This document shows positions 36,741-45,413 of a stretch of DNA of 64,000 nt, in pieces (position 1 is the first letter of the stretch; each line of letters begins with the position of its first letter). The notes below the pieces were generated by a model that was not told the DNA's origin, did not search any database, and was given only the letters and a program-made list of their open reading frames with translations. Source of the stretch: JAXMBN01 sp046349875 (GTDB taxonomy: Bacteria > Planctomycetota > Planctomycetia > Pirellulales > Pirellulaceae); contig JAXMBN010000005.1 of assembly GCA_046349875.1 (NCBI GenBank), forward strand, positions 124,001 to 188,000. The letters are read 5' to 3'. The position numbers and the translations under genes were made by a program.

Positions 36741-37706
36741 CTAGGATGCTTGCTGAACGGGGGTTCGAGATAGGATTTCCTCGATCGATGCCATCACGTC
36801 GGAATCGGATCCCGGAAGACGGACGCTCAAGACCGGTACGGCAACCTCTTGAACATCGTCGGGTGTAACAAACGATCGGCCGCTGAGAATGGCGCGGGCC
36901 TGTGCGATACGTTGCCATTGCAATAGGCCGCGAGGACTAATGCCCATTGCAAAGGCATCATGCTGTCGCGTTGCTTCAGCAAGGCTCACAAGATATTCGC
37001 GGACCGAAGCAGCCACCGAGACTTTGGCAACATACTGCTGTAGGCATCGCAACTCGCCCGACTCAAACACTGGGCCCCACACTGGGAGCGGCTCCATCTG
37101 GCAATCGCGGGCCAACAAGTCGAGTTCACTGGAACGATCGGGATATCCGATTCGTAGCTTCATCGCAAAGCGATCGAGTTGAGCTTCAGGAAGAGGGTAG
37201 GCTCCCAAACTCTCGATGGGATTTTGAGTTGCCAACACCATGAAGGTTTGGCTGAGTGGATGCGTATGGCCATCGATCGTTACCTGAAGTTCCGCCATGG
37301 CTTCAAAAAGAGCACTTTGTGTTCGCGGAGTGGTGCGGTTGATTTCATCGGCCAGAAGAACATCACCAAAGACGGGCCCTTCACGAAACTCAAACTCGCG
37401 GGTCTTTTGATTCAATATGTTGAATCCGGTGATATCGCTTGGCAAAAGATCGGGCGTACACTGGACGCGGGTGAGTCTTCCGCCCAAGGCGGTAGCAAGG
37501 CCTTTCGCGAGCGTTGTTTTTCCTAGACCAGGAAGATCGTCGAAGAGGACGTGTCCATTCGCAAGAACGGCGCATAGAAGATCATCGACGACTCGAGGTT
37601 TTCCCAACAGAACCGAGTTGAGCTGAATTCGAAGGCGCTGAACGAAATCCGAAGCGGAATCGGAAGTAAGAGGAATCATGGAAGCTTCGCAAAAAGGGGT
37701 GGACAT
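36741..37706 (-). CDS. MoxR-family AAA+ ATPase (second copy)
   Basis: 321 residues. Walker A is DDLPGLGKTTLAKGL, Walker B is VFGDVLLADEINR, the sensor segment is VLATQNPIESLGAYPLPEAQLDRF, and a lid with GISPRGLLQWQRIAQARAIL and VTPDDVQ follows. ATG at 37706 has AGGAA 7 nt upstream, so I keep it over 37679. It is diverged from the copy at 12189 (GLGKT against GLAKT), so this looks like a separate subfamily. Here it follows DUF58 and the transglutaminase-like gene. Confidence 0.92.
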   Translation of the reverse strand: MSTPFCEASMIPLTSDSASDFVQRLRIQLNSVLLGKPRVVDDLLCAVLANGHVLFDDLPGLGKTTLAKGLATALGGRLTRVQCTPDLLPSDITGFNILNQKTREFEFREGPVFGDVLLADEINRTTPRTQSALFEAMAELQVTIDGHTHPLSQTFMVLATQNPIESLGAYPLPEAQLDRFAMKLRIGYPDRSSELDLLARDCQMEPLPVWGPVFESGELRCLQQYVAKVSVAASVREYLVSLAEATRQHDAFAMGISPRGLLQWQRIAQARAILSGRSFVTPDDVQEVAVPVLSVRLPGSDSDVMASIEEILSRTPVQQAS

Positions 37707-37715
37707 GAATGGTTC

Positions 37716-40094
37716 CTAAAGCTTCGGAGAGATGGAGGGAAAACACCGTAGGCAGTGGTTCCATCGCTCGCGAAGAATGATGACACAGGCTTGGTCGATC
37801 GCTGGTCGATGGGTTTGAATCCACGCTTCCAAATCAGAGACAGGAGCATAATGAAGATGTTGCGCGGCGGAGACGAGTAAATAGCGACGTTCATGATCGA
37901 GACTTGTTATCGAAGCAAGCTGTCGATCAAGTTGTTTCGCAATCGTGACTCCACGCGGATATTGAATTCGGTCGATCCAATGGGCTCGCCATCGCAGCAG
38001 AAACAAGGTCCATCGCAATCGCCGTATCGAAGCACCTCGCCCCGCGATCATGCAAAGGCTGAGCATTAGGCCTTCTATCCATCGCTTTCGCGTCAACGTC
38101 AAGCCAATGAAACCCAATGCGATCGCTGCATACGGGATCGGATGTGTGCGTATGGAATCGCTGCATGACCATAGAAACTCCAGACCACACTGCAGCCAAG
38201 TTCGATACTCGAGAGGAGCTTCAAAGCCGGGGGTCGCTTCGAGAGGAACCCAAAGACCATGTCGATAGACTTCGATCCACGTGTGCATATTCTTTGCATA
38301 AACTTCGGATTGTCCGGAACGATAGTTGTAATCCGAAGGAGATACATAAAAGCCCATCACCATCCGACAAGGTACATGAATGCTGCGAAGGAGCATGGCT
38401 GCCGAGCTTGCAAAGAGATAGTCGGGCCCCGACTTGTTATCGAACAGGTAGCGAACAGAATTGGAGGCTGACTGAGGAACACGTACATTGGGATCGTATT
38501 GAAAATCCTCTTGCAGCGAACGAACGATCGATTCAATGCCACGCCAATGGTCGATTCCAGCGACTCCGGCGCGTCGCGTTGCTTCTTCCTTGAGCCATGT
38601 GAAGTCTGATGGGACTTGCAACCAAGGGTTTTCATCAGGCGATTGAACCGACGAGTCTTCTTTCGATTCTGAGCGAAAAGCATGAAGCTTGGGCAGAACA
38701 TACTGCTGTCGTACGACGGTCATGGAGGGAATGTAGTCGCGATTTGTCATGCATAGCTGTTGGTCTGGCGTCCATCCGAAAAAGTCAGGGCGATCGATTC
38801 GATCGATATGCACGTGTGTCGCTTGAGCAGGTGTGGGGATGCGAGAGGATCGATAGCCGATCAGCTTGATAGCCAAAGGTTCGATCAGGGAGTGCGTCCA
38901 TCGCATCGAAGGTCGACCACAACGAATCCAGGGCTTTCCATAGTGCGATTCCAAGGAAATCGATTCCTGAGAGCTTTCGGAAAGCGTGGAACGCCATGCC
39001 GAACCATCAAAATGATCGTACGTTTCAAAACGAAGATGAAGAGGCGTTTTGCCTTGCAGAAAGAACAGAGCTCGACTTTCGATGGATGTCGTCGTACGAG
39101 TTTTGTCCCTAGCTAGTTGGCTTCGGACCGTAGAAAACTCTTTGCTAGATGATTTGGATTCTCGAGTGTCCTTCTTGGCCTCTTGGACTGTCGCTTGGAT
39201 CGCGACGGCTTGTTGCATCTTCTGCTTCTTGGTTGCAGGCTCACCGAAAACATCGGTGGCAAGATCATAGAGGGTCGGAAGTTGGGACTCTAAAAAGAGA
39301 TCGCTTTCGACAGGTCCAAATGTGGTGGCATTGTCTTTCGCAGCAACCAACATCGACCCATCACCGACGCCGTTACGAGCAGATTCGTCGGCGCCTTGGT
39401 TGCCTCCCGAAGTTGGCATGAAACCTTGCAATGCATACGCCTCGATGCCCGATCGATGCGCGAGAATCGCGGCCGACCCAGCCAACATCAAAATGAGGAT
39501 GACTGCCGAGACTCGTAAACGGAAGAGAGGAATCGCATCGGTGGCAGTCAGCCCCGGATCTAGCTGTTCCCAATGGCGGACCATCAACCACCACATCACT
39601 AGAATTCCAAAGATGGACGCCGTGATGAGAATCTCCATGCGATCCGAGGTAGCAAGGCAGAATAAGGTTGTGAAGCATGCCATCAACAGCGATGTCCAGC
39701 TTTGACGTGACGAGTGTGCAAGGGATGCAAGGATGAGCGTGGCATTCTGAAAGAGGTTCATCCACACAAGTTCATTGGCTTCGTAGGGCCATTGCAGAGA
39801 CCACTGGACCACTTGGCTGATCCATGGGGCCATGATGGCAAGCCCAGCCAGTCCTGTTCGGTACCATGTCGTGGCGTGATGCGGACCACGAAGGCAAAGC
39901 CATCGCAAAATTCCTGCAACGATCAACACGCATATCCACTCCGACAGAAGCCAGGATTTCCATTGGCTTGGTTCGATGCGGACCTGGAGACAGGCAATCG
40001 AAGCGACCGACGCTAAGAGAAGTGTGAACCAACGATCTTGCAAGGGACTCGTTGCACGACTGGATAACTGCGAAGATCGCGGACCTAATTCCAT
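37716..40094 (-). CDS. Transglutaminase-like (TgpA-type) membrane protein without catalytic Cys
   Basis: 792 residues. Several N-terminal transmembrane segments (for example FTLLLASVASIACLQV) are followed by a periplasmic region and a transglutaminase core, then a C-terminal helix and cytoplasmic tail. The core aligns well (FASSAAMLLRSIHVPCRMVMGFY, NMHTWIEVYRHGLWVPLE), but the GxCxxFA site reads GPDYLFA: D558 stands where Cys should be, H604 is kept, and the usual Asp is E619. It may therefore be a pseudoenzyme or a subfamily with other chemistry. The start at 40094 has GGAGG 9 nt upstream and overlaps the DUF58 stop by 10 nt; the frame is open further back to 40385, inside DUF58. Organisation DUF58-transglutaminase-MoxR matches known TgpA-type clusters. 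Confidence 0.82.
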   Translation of the reverse strand: MELGPRSSQLSSRATSPLQDRWFTLLLASVASIACLQVRIEPSQWKSWLLSEWICVLIVAGILRWLCLRGPHHATTWYRTGLAGLAIMAPWISQVVQWSLQWPYEANELVWMNLFQNATLILASLAHSSRQSWTSLLMACFTTLFCLATSDRMEILITASIFGILVMWWLMVRHWEQLDPGLTATDAIPLFRLRVSAVILILMLAGSAAILAHRSGIEAYALQGFMPTSGGNQGADESARNGVGDGSMLVAAKDNATTFGPVESDLFLESQLPTLYDLATDVFGEPATKKQKMQQAVAIQATVQEAKKDTRESKSSSKEFSTVRSQLARDKTRTTTSIESRALFFLQGKTPLHLRFETYDHFDGSAWRSTLSESSQESISLESHYGKPWIRCGRPSMRWTHSLIEPLAIKLIGYRSSRIPTPAQATHVHIDRIDRPDFFGWTPDQQLCMTNRDYIPSMTVVRQQYVLPKLHAFRSESKEDSSVQSPDENPWLQVPSDFTWLKEEATRRAGVAGIDHWRGIESIVRSLQEDFQYDPNVRVPQSASNSVRYLFDNKSGPDYLFASSAAMLLRSIHVPCRMVMGFYVSPSDYNYRSGQSEVYAKNMHTWIEVYRHGLWVPLEATPGFEAPLEYRTWLQCGLEFLWSCSDSIRTHPIPYAAIALGFIGLTLTRKRWIEGLMLSLCMIAGRGASIRRLRWTLFLLRWRAHWIDRIQYPRGVTIAKQLDRQLASITSLDHERRYLLVSAAQHLHYAPVSDLEAWIQTHRPAIDQACVIILRERWNHCLRCFPSISPKL

Positions 40095-41362
40095 GTCACG
40101 CATCCTCCAGTTCCGATCTGTTCTTGCCAAACGCGAAGAATGGATTGAGGATCCGTCTGTTCGAGAGATGCCATCGATGCATCTTGCTTTGAAGTTGAAA
40201 TAGGATTCGACAAACTCGCGTTCACCGCATCCATTCGATCTGCAAGAAACCAAGCGATACGATTGTTCGAGTTTGAAAAGAGCGAGCGAAGCTCTTCCAT
40301 GCGATGACGCATGGTCACTACCCAGCACCAATCGTCGGGATGGCGATGGCATCGGCTGTACCCATAGTCGGCACTCACATTCCAACGGAAAAGAGCTAAC
40401 TCGTCGAAGAGTTTGGGAATGCGGCTGGGAGTTAGCGATGTAACCAAAGGACGATCACCGACCATCACACGCACATGCCATCCCTGTTCAATCAGGTGCT
40501 TCGCGGCACTCGCTACAAACGACAAGAGCGATTCTCCTGCGAGTTCATCCGAAGATGTGCATGCTTTTGGGTCGATCCATAGCGTCGCGCAGCTTACCCC
40601 GCGATCTTGCCGTTCACAAACTACCAGCGCGTTGCGACGAGCCGACTGAGACCAATGAATACTGCGAAGGGGATCGCCTTCTCGATAGGGTCGCACACCC
40701 GTCCAATCCCCTTCATTTCCTGCGCGTTGCCGAAGATTTCCTCGAGCCGCGTTGGGACCGGCCACATCCTCTGGAAACCCATTGAGTTCGACGGTCCGCG
40801 GCCATACGAGAATCGTTTTGGAAACTTCTACTTCTTTCCAAACGCTCCAAAGTCCGAAAGGAAAGGATGTACCGATGCGAACTTTGGTTCGAGGAAAAAC
40901 TCCTCGTCGTTGAGGCGACGTTTTCCATTGGAACTGGCTATTAGCAAAGGCTGGAATGCGTCCAAATGCGATCGGTTGATCGCGTTGCGTATCGACGCAC
41001 AGTTCGTCATCGGAGTGAATTACCATTCCCCACACCGGAAATGGAAGGCTGTTGCGAAAGCGAATCGAAACAGTGATTTCGTCTCCTGCTTCACATCGCG
41101 GTTCCTTCCAATGCAATGTTGCTTGCAAGCCACGGGTCGAGATCCATGGCCACACGCATCCGACAAGGGCAATGCCAACAATGATCGCTGAGGCAAAGAA
41201 TGCCTTCGGTGCGACGACGATTCCGAGAAGTATCGACGCAATCAAGGCCAAGAATAGCCAGCCGATTGGCTTCTTCAGCCAATAGACATAAACGTTCCAT
41301 TGCGGGCAAAAATCATAGTGAAGCAAAGCTCGCCAACGAGCTATCGGCTGTAGTGGAGCCAT
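40085..41362 (-). CDS. DUF58 membrane protein (second copy)
   Basis: 425 residues, the longer membrane form of DUF58. Two transmembrane segments near the N-terminus (KPIGWLFLALIASILLGIVVAP and FFASAIIVGIALVGCVWPW) precede a beta-sandwich, then the DUF58 signature GDWTGVRPYREGDPLRSIHWSQSARRNALVVCERQD. ATG at 41362 has AAGGAA upstream at good spacing and is preferred over 41413. It leads into the transglutaminase-like gene with a 10-nt overlap, so the two are likely translated together. Confidence 0.9.
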   Translation of the reverse strand: MAPLQPIARWRALLHYDFCPQWNVYVYWLKKPIGWLFLALIASILLGIVVAPKAFFASAIIVGIALVGCVWPWISTRGLQATLHWKEPRCEAGDEITVSIRFRNSLPFPVWGMVIHSDDELCVDTQRDQPIAFGRIPAFANSQFQWKTSPQRRGVFPRTKVRIGTSFPFGLWSVWKEVEVSKTILVWPRTVELNGFPEDVAGPNAARGNLRQRAGNEGDWTGVRPYREGDPLRSIHWSQSARRNALVVCERQDRGVSCATLWIDPKACTSSDELAGESLLSFVASAAKHLIEQGWHVRVMVGDRPLVTSLTPSRIPKLFDELALFRWNVSADYGYSRCHRHPDDWCWVVTMRHRMEELRSLFSNSNNRIAWFLADRMDAVNASLSNPISTSKQDASMASLEQTDPQSILRVWQEQIGTGGCVTWN

Positions 41363-41593
41363 GAGCGGATTCCTTGGAAGCTTCCACGCGAACGAGAGAT
41401 TTTCCCTGTTCACGAGAAGAGAAAACGTTTTCAGCTAAAAACGCCACGGAATGAGATCCGCTTTGGATTCCGATAGAAGAGGTCGTCACCAATGTGGCTA
41501 AGTGGGCACGAATGCAATAAGCAAACAAGACACAGTAGCTTGGTTCATGCGAACGTTGGCGCACGAATCCTCTCGATCCATCCAGAGCGGTCT

Positions 41594-42073
41594 CTAGCTC
41601 AAAGCCGGTGGGCCGCGGATAGGGAGATACGGCAAGTCACCTTGCCGTGGAGGAAGAAGGATGCCAGTGTCGGCATCGCTAACGAGCGTCGAACTTCCAT
41701 CCCATTGAACGATTTCGATTTGGCATCGAACTTGGTCCAAAAGTTTGCACAAGGAGCAATCGTCGCGAAGGTCCCATGCTGGAAGTACGTCGCTTGCAAT
41801 CGGTTCTTCCGATGCAATAACGGTTTCGTGGTGATGGCAATGATGCGAACAATGGGTCTCCACGTGGGAGTGGCACCCACTGCCATGTCCGTGATCATGG
41901 GTGGCCACGGAGTGGTTGTGGTGATGGAAAATGGGAAGGGCGTGCAGCCCCTGACCCGCGACAAAGAGGAGGGCGTACATGACGAGCATCGTCACGCGAA
42001 CCCAGCTTTTTCGAGAGTCAATCCACATCGTCGTGCACCCAAGTCCAATCATTCGAAGGAAAATCGCATCCAT
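41594..42073 (-). CDS. His-rich DUF2946-like exported protein
   Basis: About 159 residues. A hydrophobic segment (VTMLVMYALLFVAGQGLHALP) near the N-terminus suggests export or anchoring. Then comes an extreme His cluster (HHHNHSVATHDHGHGSG, then CHSH, HCSHHCHHH), a CSLC motif and a C-terminal RGPPALS. DUF2946 proteins share this layout (leader, His/Cys-rich middle, CxxC, RAPP-type end) and are suspected to bind transition metals; assignment here is tentative. ATG at 42073 has AAAAGGG about 9 nt upstream; GTG at 42100 is in frame. A plus-strand frame covers the same bases, but its protein has no domain-like features. No gene is seen in the 231 bases to the DUF58 start. Confidence 0.6.
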   Translation of the reverse strand: MDAIFLRMIGLGCTTMWIDSRKSWVRVTMLVMYALLFVAGQGLHALPIFHHHNHSVATHDHGHGSGCHSHVETHCSHHCHHHETVIASEEPIASDVLPAWDLRDDCSLCKLLDQVRCQIEIVQWDGSSTLVSDADTGILLPPRQGDLPYLPIRGPPALS

Positions 42074-42290
42074 CGAGCCAATCCCTTTTAGGATACGCAC
42101 AAGTCGATGGTGAGTTCAAGGGATTTCGGACCCAGAAATGGCGACGGTCGGTGAAACTTCTCCTCAAAACTGTGGAAAGTCTTGCCTCGTAGCCTTACGA
42201 ACCTATTTTCACACTTACTTAGCAGCGGACCTCAACGTCGGGTACACTCTTGTCTTTCCCCATTCGTTCCTCTCTGATTCCTAATCCTCT

Positions 42291-42569
42291 ATGACCCTTC
42301 ATCACGCTAATGTTCAGCCGGATGCACCTGAAGATCCCAAACAAATTGCTCGCAATGCAAGGATTGGGATCCTCTTGTTTTGGTTCTATTTTCTCTTTTA
42401 TGCGACCTACGTGCTGATCAATACGTTTGTTCCTGCGTGGATGGAATGGACGCCCCTCTTGGGTATCAACATGGCGGTGCTCTCGGGGATGGGCTTGATC
42501 GCCTTAGCCGTGATCATGGCATTTGCCTATGGATTGATGTGTCGCCAGAAGAAAGGAGGACTGTCATGA
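42291..42569 (+). CDS. DUF485 membrane protein
   Basis: 92 residues with two transmembrane helices (IGILLFWFYFLFYATYVLINTFVP and MAVLSGMGLIALAVIMAFAYGLM), the DUF485 pattern. Such small proteins (YjcH in Escherichia coli) are encoded just before the acetate symporter ActP. Here too the gene ends in ATGA overlapping the symporter start. The DUF485 protein is presumed to assist its symporter, though its role is not established. Confidence 0.92.
   Translation: MTLHHANVQPDAPEDPKQIARNARIGILLFWFYFLFYATYVLINTFVPAWMEWTPLLGINMAVLSGMGLIALAVIMAFAYGLMCRQKKGGLS
42553..42559 (+). promoter_or_regulatory. Strong Shine-Dalgarno for the symporter
   Basis: AAGGAGG lies 6 nt before the ATG at 42566, within the end of the DUF485 gene. 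It decides the symporter start, since that frame is open back to 42380 in another reading frame of DUF485. Confidence 0.85.
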
Positions 42570-44293
42570 ATCCTTCTTCGTTGGCATTGCCGTTAGCTGT
42601 ACAGTTCGATCCGCTTGCTCTTGCGGTCTTCTTGGCCATCGTTGGCTTAACGATTGGCCTAAGCTTCTATCTGGGAGCTCGAGCCAAATCGGCGAGTGGT
42701 TACTTTGCAGCGGGTGGAGGTATCCACTGGTTCGTCAATGGTGTCGCATTCGCGGGTGATTACCTATCGGCAGCATCCTTTCTTGGGATCTGCGGCATGA
42801 TCGCTTTCTTTGGTTACGATGGGTTTCTCTATTCGATTGGGTATCTTGCAGGTTGGGTAGTTGCATTATTCGTTGTTGCCGAACCGCTCAAGCGAATGGG
42901 GAAGTATACCTTTGCCGATGCGCTCGATAGCCGATTTCAATCACGGGGTATACAAATCGCGGTTGGATTGAGCACCCTAGCGGTGAGCATCTTCTACTTG
43001 ATTCCACAGATGGTTGGGGCTGGTGCCTTGATACGACCATTGTTGGATGTTCCGCATTACGCAGGCGTGACCATCGTGGGGACGGTGGTGATCATTATCG
43101 TGGTGACGGCCGGCATGGTGTCCACCACCTACGTTCAGTTTCTCAAAGGTGGATTGCTCATTTTCTTCTCGACGATATTGACCATTCTGATTCTCAACCG
43201 AGGCTTAGAGGTTGGAGCCAATACGTCCGATGGCAAGCCGCTGATGGATGAAATGCAATCGGTAGGAGGCAAGGGAGATTTGCCGCGAATCGGCCATGTG
43301 GCCAAGCTACCCAATGGCGAAACAAAGACAGGTCCTCTAGGCCCGATCGGATTCTTGTCGACCTTTCAGCAAAGCGAGATGGTTCTTTGGAGTTCCAAAA
43401 CGTCGACCGACGGAACCAAGACCACGACTTACTCGGCCCGCGTGGTACCTGGAAGCGAAATACTGCGACCTGGCAATTCACCAACATTCAAAGGGATTCG
43501 AAGCGAAAGCAGCCTTGCTCGCATGAACTTTCTTTCGTTGATGTTGGCTTTGTTTTGTGGGACTGCTTCGCTACCTCACATCTTGATTCGCTATTACACC
43601 GTCAAGGATCAAGCTTCAGCGAGGAAAAGTACGATCGTCGGCATCGTGAGCATTGGGTTCTTCTATGTTCTGACGCTATACATGGGACTTGGAGCCATGA
43701 CCAGCGGTGCGATCGATGTTCGTGATTCCAATATGGCAGCACCTCTGCTAGCGCGATCCTTCTCGCCGTGGCTCTTTGCGATCATTTCGGCCATTGCATT
43801 CACAACGGTGTTGGGTACGGTCAGTGGTTTGATCATTGCGGCCAGTGGTGCGATTGTTCACGATCTCATCAGCAGCGTTTTCAAGGTTCAGCTCAATGAT
43901 CATCAGCAGGTTCGCGTGGCTAAGTTTGCCTCGGTGGGTGTGGGCGCGATCGCGATATGCCTTGGAATACTCTTTGGTGGCATGAATGTTACCTACCTCG
44001 TAGGTTGGGCATTCAGCGTGGCCGCATCGGCCAATCTGCCAGCGTTGGTGATGTTGCTCTTCTGGAAGCGGACCACGGCTGCAGGCATCACAGCTTCCGT
44101 CCTCGTCGGGATGATCTCCTCGCTTGGATGGATTCTGATGAGTGGCGATACCTACAAGAACATTTATGGACTGCCTGAAGGAGACGCATTGGTACCCTTC
44201 AGTCAACCTGGAATCGTGACCATTCCATTAGCCTTCCTGACGTTGGTGGTGGTCTCGTTGATGACAGGTCGCAAATCCGAAGTGAAAGCCTAG
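42566..44293 (+). CDS. Sodium:solute symporter, ActP (acetate/monocarboxylate) type
   Basis: 575-residue SSS-family symporter with about 13 transmembrane segments. FYLGARAKSASGYFAAGGGIHWFVNGVAF matches the start of ActP-type carriers, as do GDYLSAASFLGICGMIAFFGYDG and the later LPHILIRYYTVKDQASARKS. With DUF485 in front this is most likely a sodium-coupled uptake system for acetate or another short carboxylate. A hydrophilic insertion of about 100 residues (bases about 43210-43510, KPLMDEMQSVGGKG to SESSLARMN) is longer than I expect in ActP and probably forms an external loop. Confidence 0.9.
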   Translation: MNPSSLALPLAVQFDPLALAVFLAIVGLTIGLSFYLGARAKSASGYFAAGGGIHWFVNGVAFAGDYLSAASFLGICGMIAFFGYDGFLYSIGYLAGWVVALFVVAEPLKRMGKYTFADALDSRFQSRGIQIAVGLSTLAVSIFYLIPQMVGAGALIRPLLDVPHYAGVTIVGTVVIIIVVTAGMVSTTYVQFLKGGLLIFFSTILTILILNRGLEVGANTSDGKPLMDEMQSVGGKGDLPRIGHVAKLPNGETKTGPLGPIGFLSTFQQSEMVLWSSKTSTDGTKTTTYSARVVPGSEILRPGNSPTFKGIRSESSLARMNFLSLMLALFCGTASLPHILIRYYTVKDQASARKSTIVGIVSIGFFYVLTLYMGLGAMTSGAIDVRDSNMAAPLLARSFSPWLFAIISAIAFTTVLGTVSGLIIAASGAIVHDLISSVFKVQLNDHQQVRVAKFASVGVGAIAICLGILFGGMNVTYLVGWAFSVAASANLPALVMLLFWKRTTAAGITASVLVGMISSLGWILMSGDTYKNIYGLPEGDALVPFSQPGIVTIPLAFLTLVVVSLMTGRKSEVKA

Positions 44294-44316
44294 CGCGGAT
44301 GCGAACGAGAAATCGA

Positions 44317-45231
44317 TCAAGCAAAGTTTCGCAAATAGCGAAAGCTCTGTCGTAGCGATTCCTTGCGGTTGTCGAGCGATCCTTCGTAGGCGCGATCCTC
44401 GACCTCGACGCAAACAGGTCCTTGGTATCCGGTGTCGGCCAAAACAGAGAAGAATTGACCCCATTGTATTTCACCAAGCCCAGGAAGCTTCGGCGTGTGG
44501 TACTCAAGGGGATGGGCGAGAATCCCGACATCGTTGAGTCGATGCCGATCGATCCGCACATCTTTGGCGTGAACATGAAAGATCCGATCGGCGAAGTCGC
44601 GAAGGGGAGCCAAATAGTCCATCTGTTGCCACACCATGTGGGATGGATCGTAATTGAGCCCCAGATTGGGACTTCCTAGATCCGCAAAAAGGCGACGCCA
44701 TATCTTTGGCGACACGGCTATATTCTTTCCTCCTGGCCATTCGTCTTTGGAAAACAACATGGGACAGTTCTCAATCCCAATCTTGACTCCGTGCTTCTCG
44801 GCAAGATCGACGAGGGGCTTCCAGGTGGCGAGCAACCTTGGCCAGTTCTCATCGACGCTCTTTGTATAGTCTCGGCCGATAAACGTATTGACGTTCTTGA
44901 GTCCTAGTTTGGGGGCAAACTCGATTAGCTTCGCTAGGTGGTCGACAGCGATCTTAGCTTCAGCTTCGTTGGGCGACAAGCAGTTGGGGTAATAGCCCAG
45001 CGCACTCATTTTCACGTTGGATGTTTCCATACGCTTTTGAATCGCGGCGATACCAGCGTCATTGGTGGAATGAATGTCGATATGGGTAATCCCTGAGTAG
45101 CGTCGCTCGGCTTTGCTAACGGGCCAGCACATCACTTCGACACATGCATAGCCAACGTCCGCGGCAAATGAAAAGACCTCGTCAAAATTTAGGTCTGGAA
45201 GAATTGCGCTGGCGAATCCTAGTTGTATCAC
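44317..45231 (-). CDS. Sugar phosphate isomerase/epimerase (TIM barrel)
   Basis: 304 residues of the xylose-isomerase-like TIM-barrel family: IQLGFASAILPDLNFDEVFSFAADVGYACVEVMCWP, VKIGIENCPMLFSKDEWPGG (metal Glu), LNYDPSHMVWQQMDY, RIFHVHAKDVRID, VCVEVEDRAYEGS. It differs from the isomerase at 33734 and is closer to the myo-inosose/hexulose epimerase-like type, but the substrate is unknown. GTG at 45231 is preferred: AAGGTGG lies 6 nt upstream, and family members begin at MIQLGF; the open frame to 45336 is not conserved-looking. It is convergent with the symporter. Confidence 0.87.
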   Translation of the reverse strand: MIQLGFASAILPDLNFDEVFSFAADVGYACVEVMCWPVSKAERRYSGITHIDIHSTNDAGIAAIQKRMETSNVKMSALGYYPNCLSPNEAEAKIAVDHLAKLIEFAPKLGLKNVNTFIGRDYTKSVDENWPRLLATWKPLVDLAEKHGVKIGIENCPMLFSKDEWPGGKNIAVSPKIWRRLFADLGSPNLGLNYDPSHMVWQQMDYLAPLRDFADRIFHVHAKDVRIDRHRLNDVGILAHPLEYHTPKLPGLGEIQWGQFFSVLADTGYQGPVCVEVEDRAYEGSLDNRKESLRQSFRYLRNFA

Positions 45232-45413
45232 GGCCAACCACCTTATCGGAAGGAATCGAGGAGAGAGGCGTAGCGAGGAGACGAGAGCCCAGCCACTTGT
45301 AAGGCTCATCGTCGGATGTTCATCACTGGAGAACACCTACAGTATAACGCTCCCGCATGCCTGTTAGGATGGGATCCACACGAGCGATGGGACGATTCGA
45401 GACGCGACTACCA

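Noticed and set aside
41492..42091. Plus-strand 199-residue frame opposite the His-rich gene
   Set aside because: The minus strand has a leader, a CxxC and a family-like C-terminus with an SD-supported start; the plus frame has none of these.
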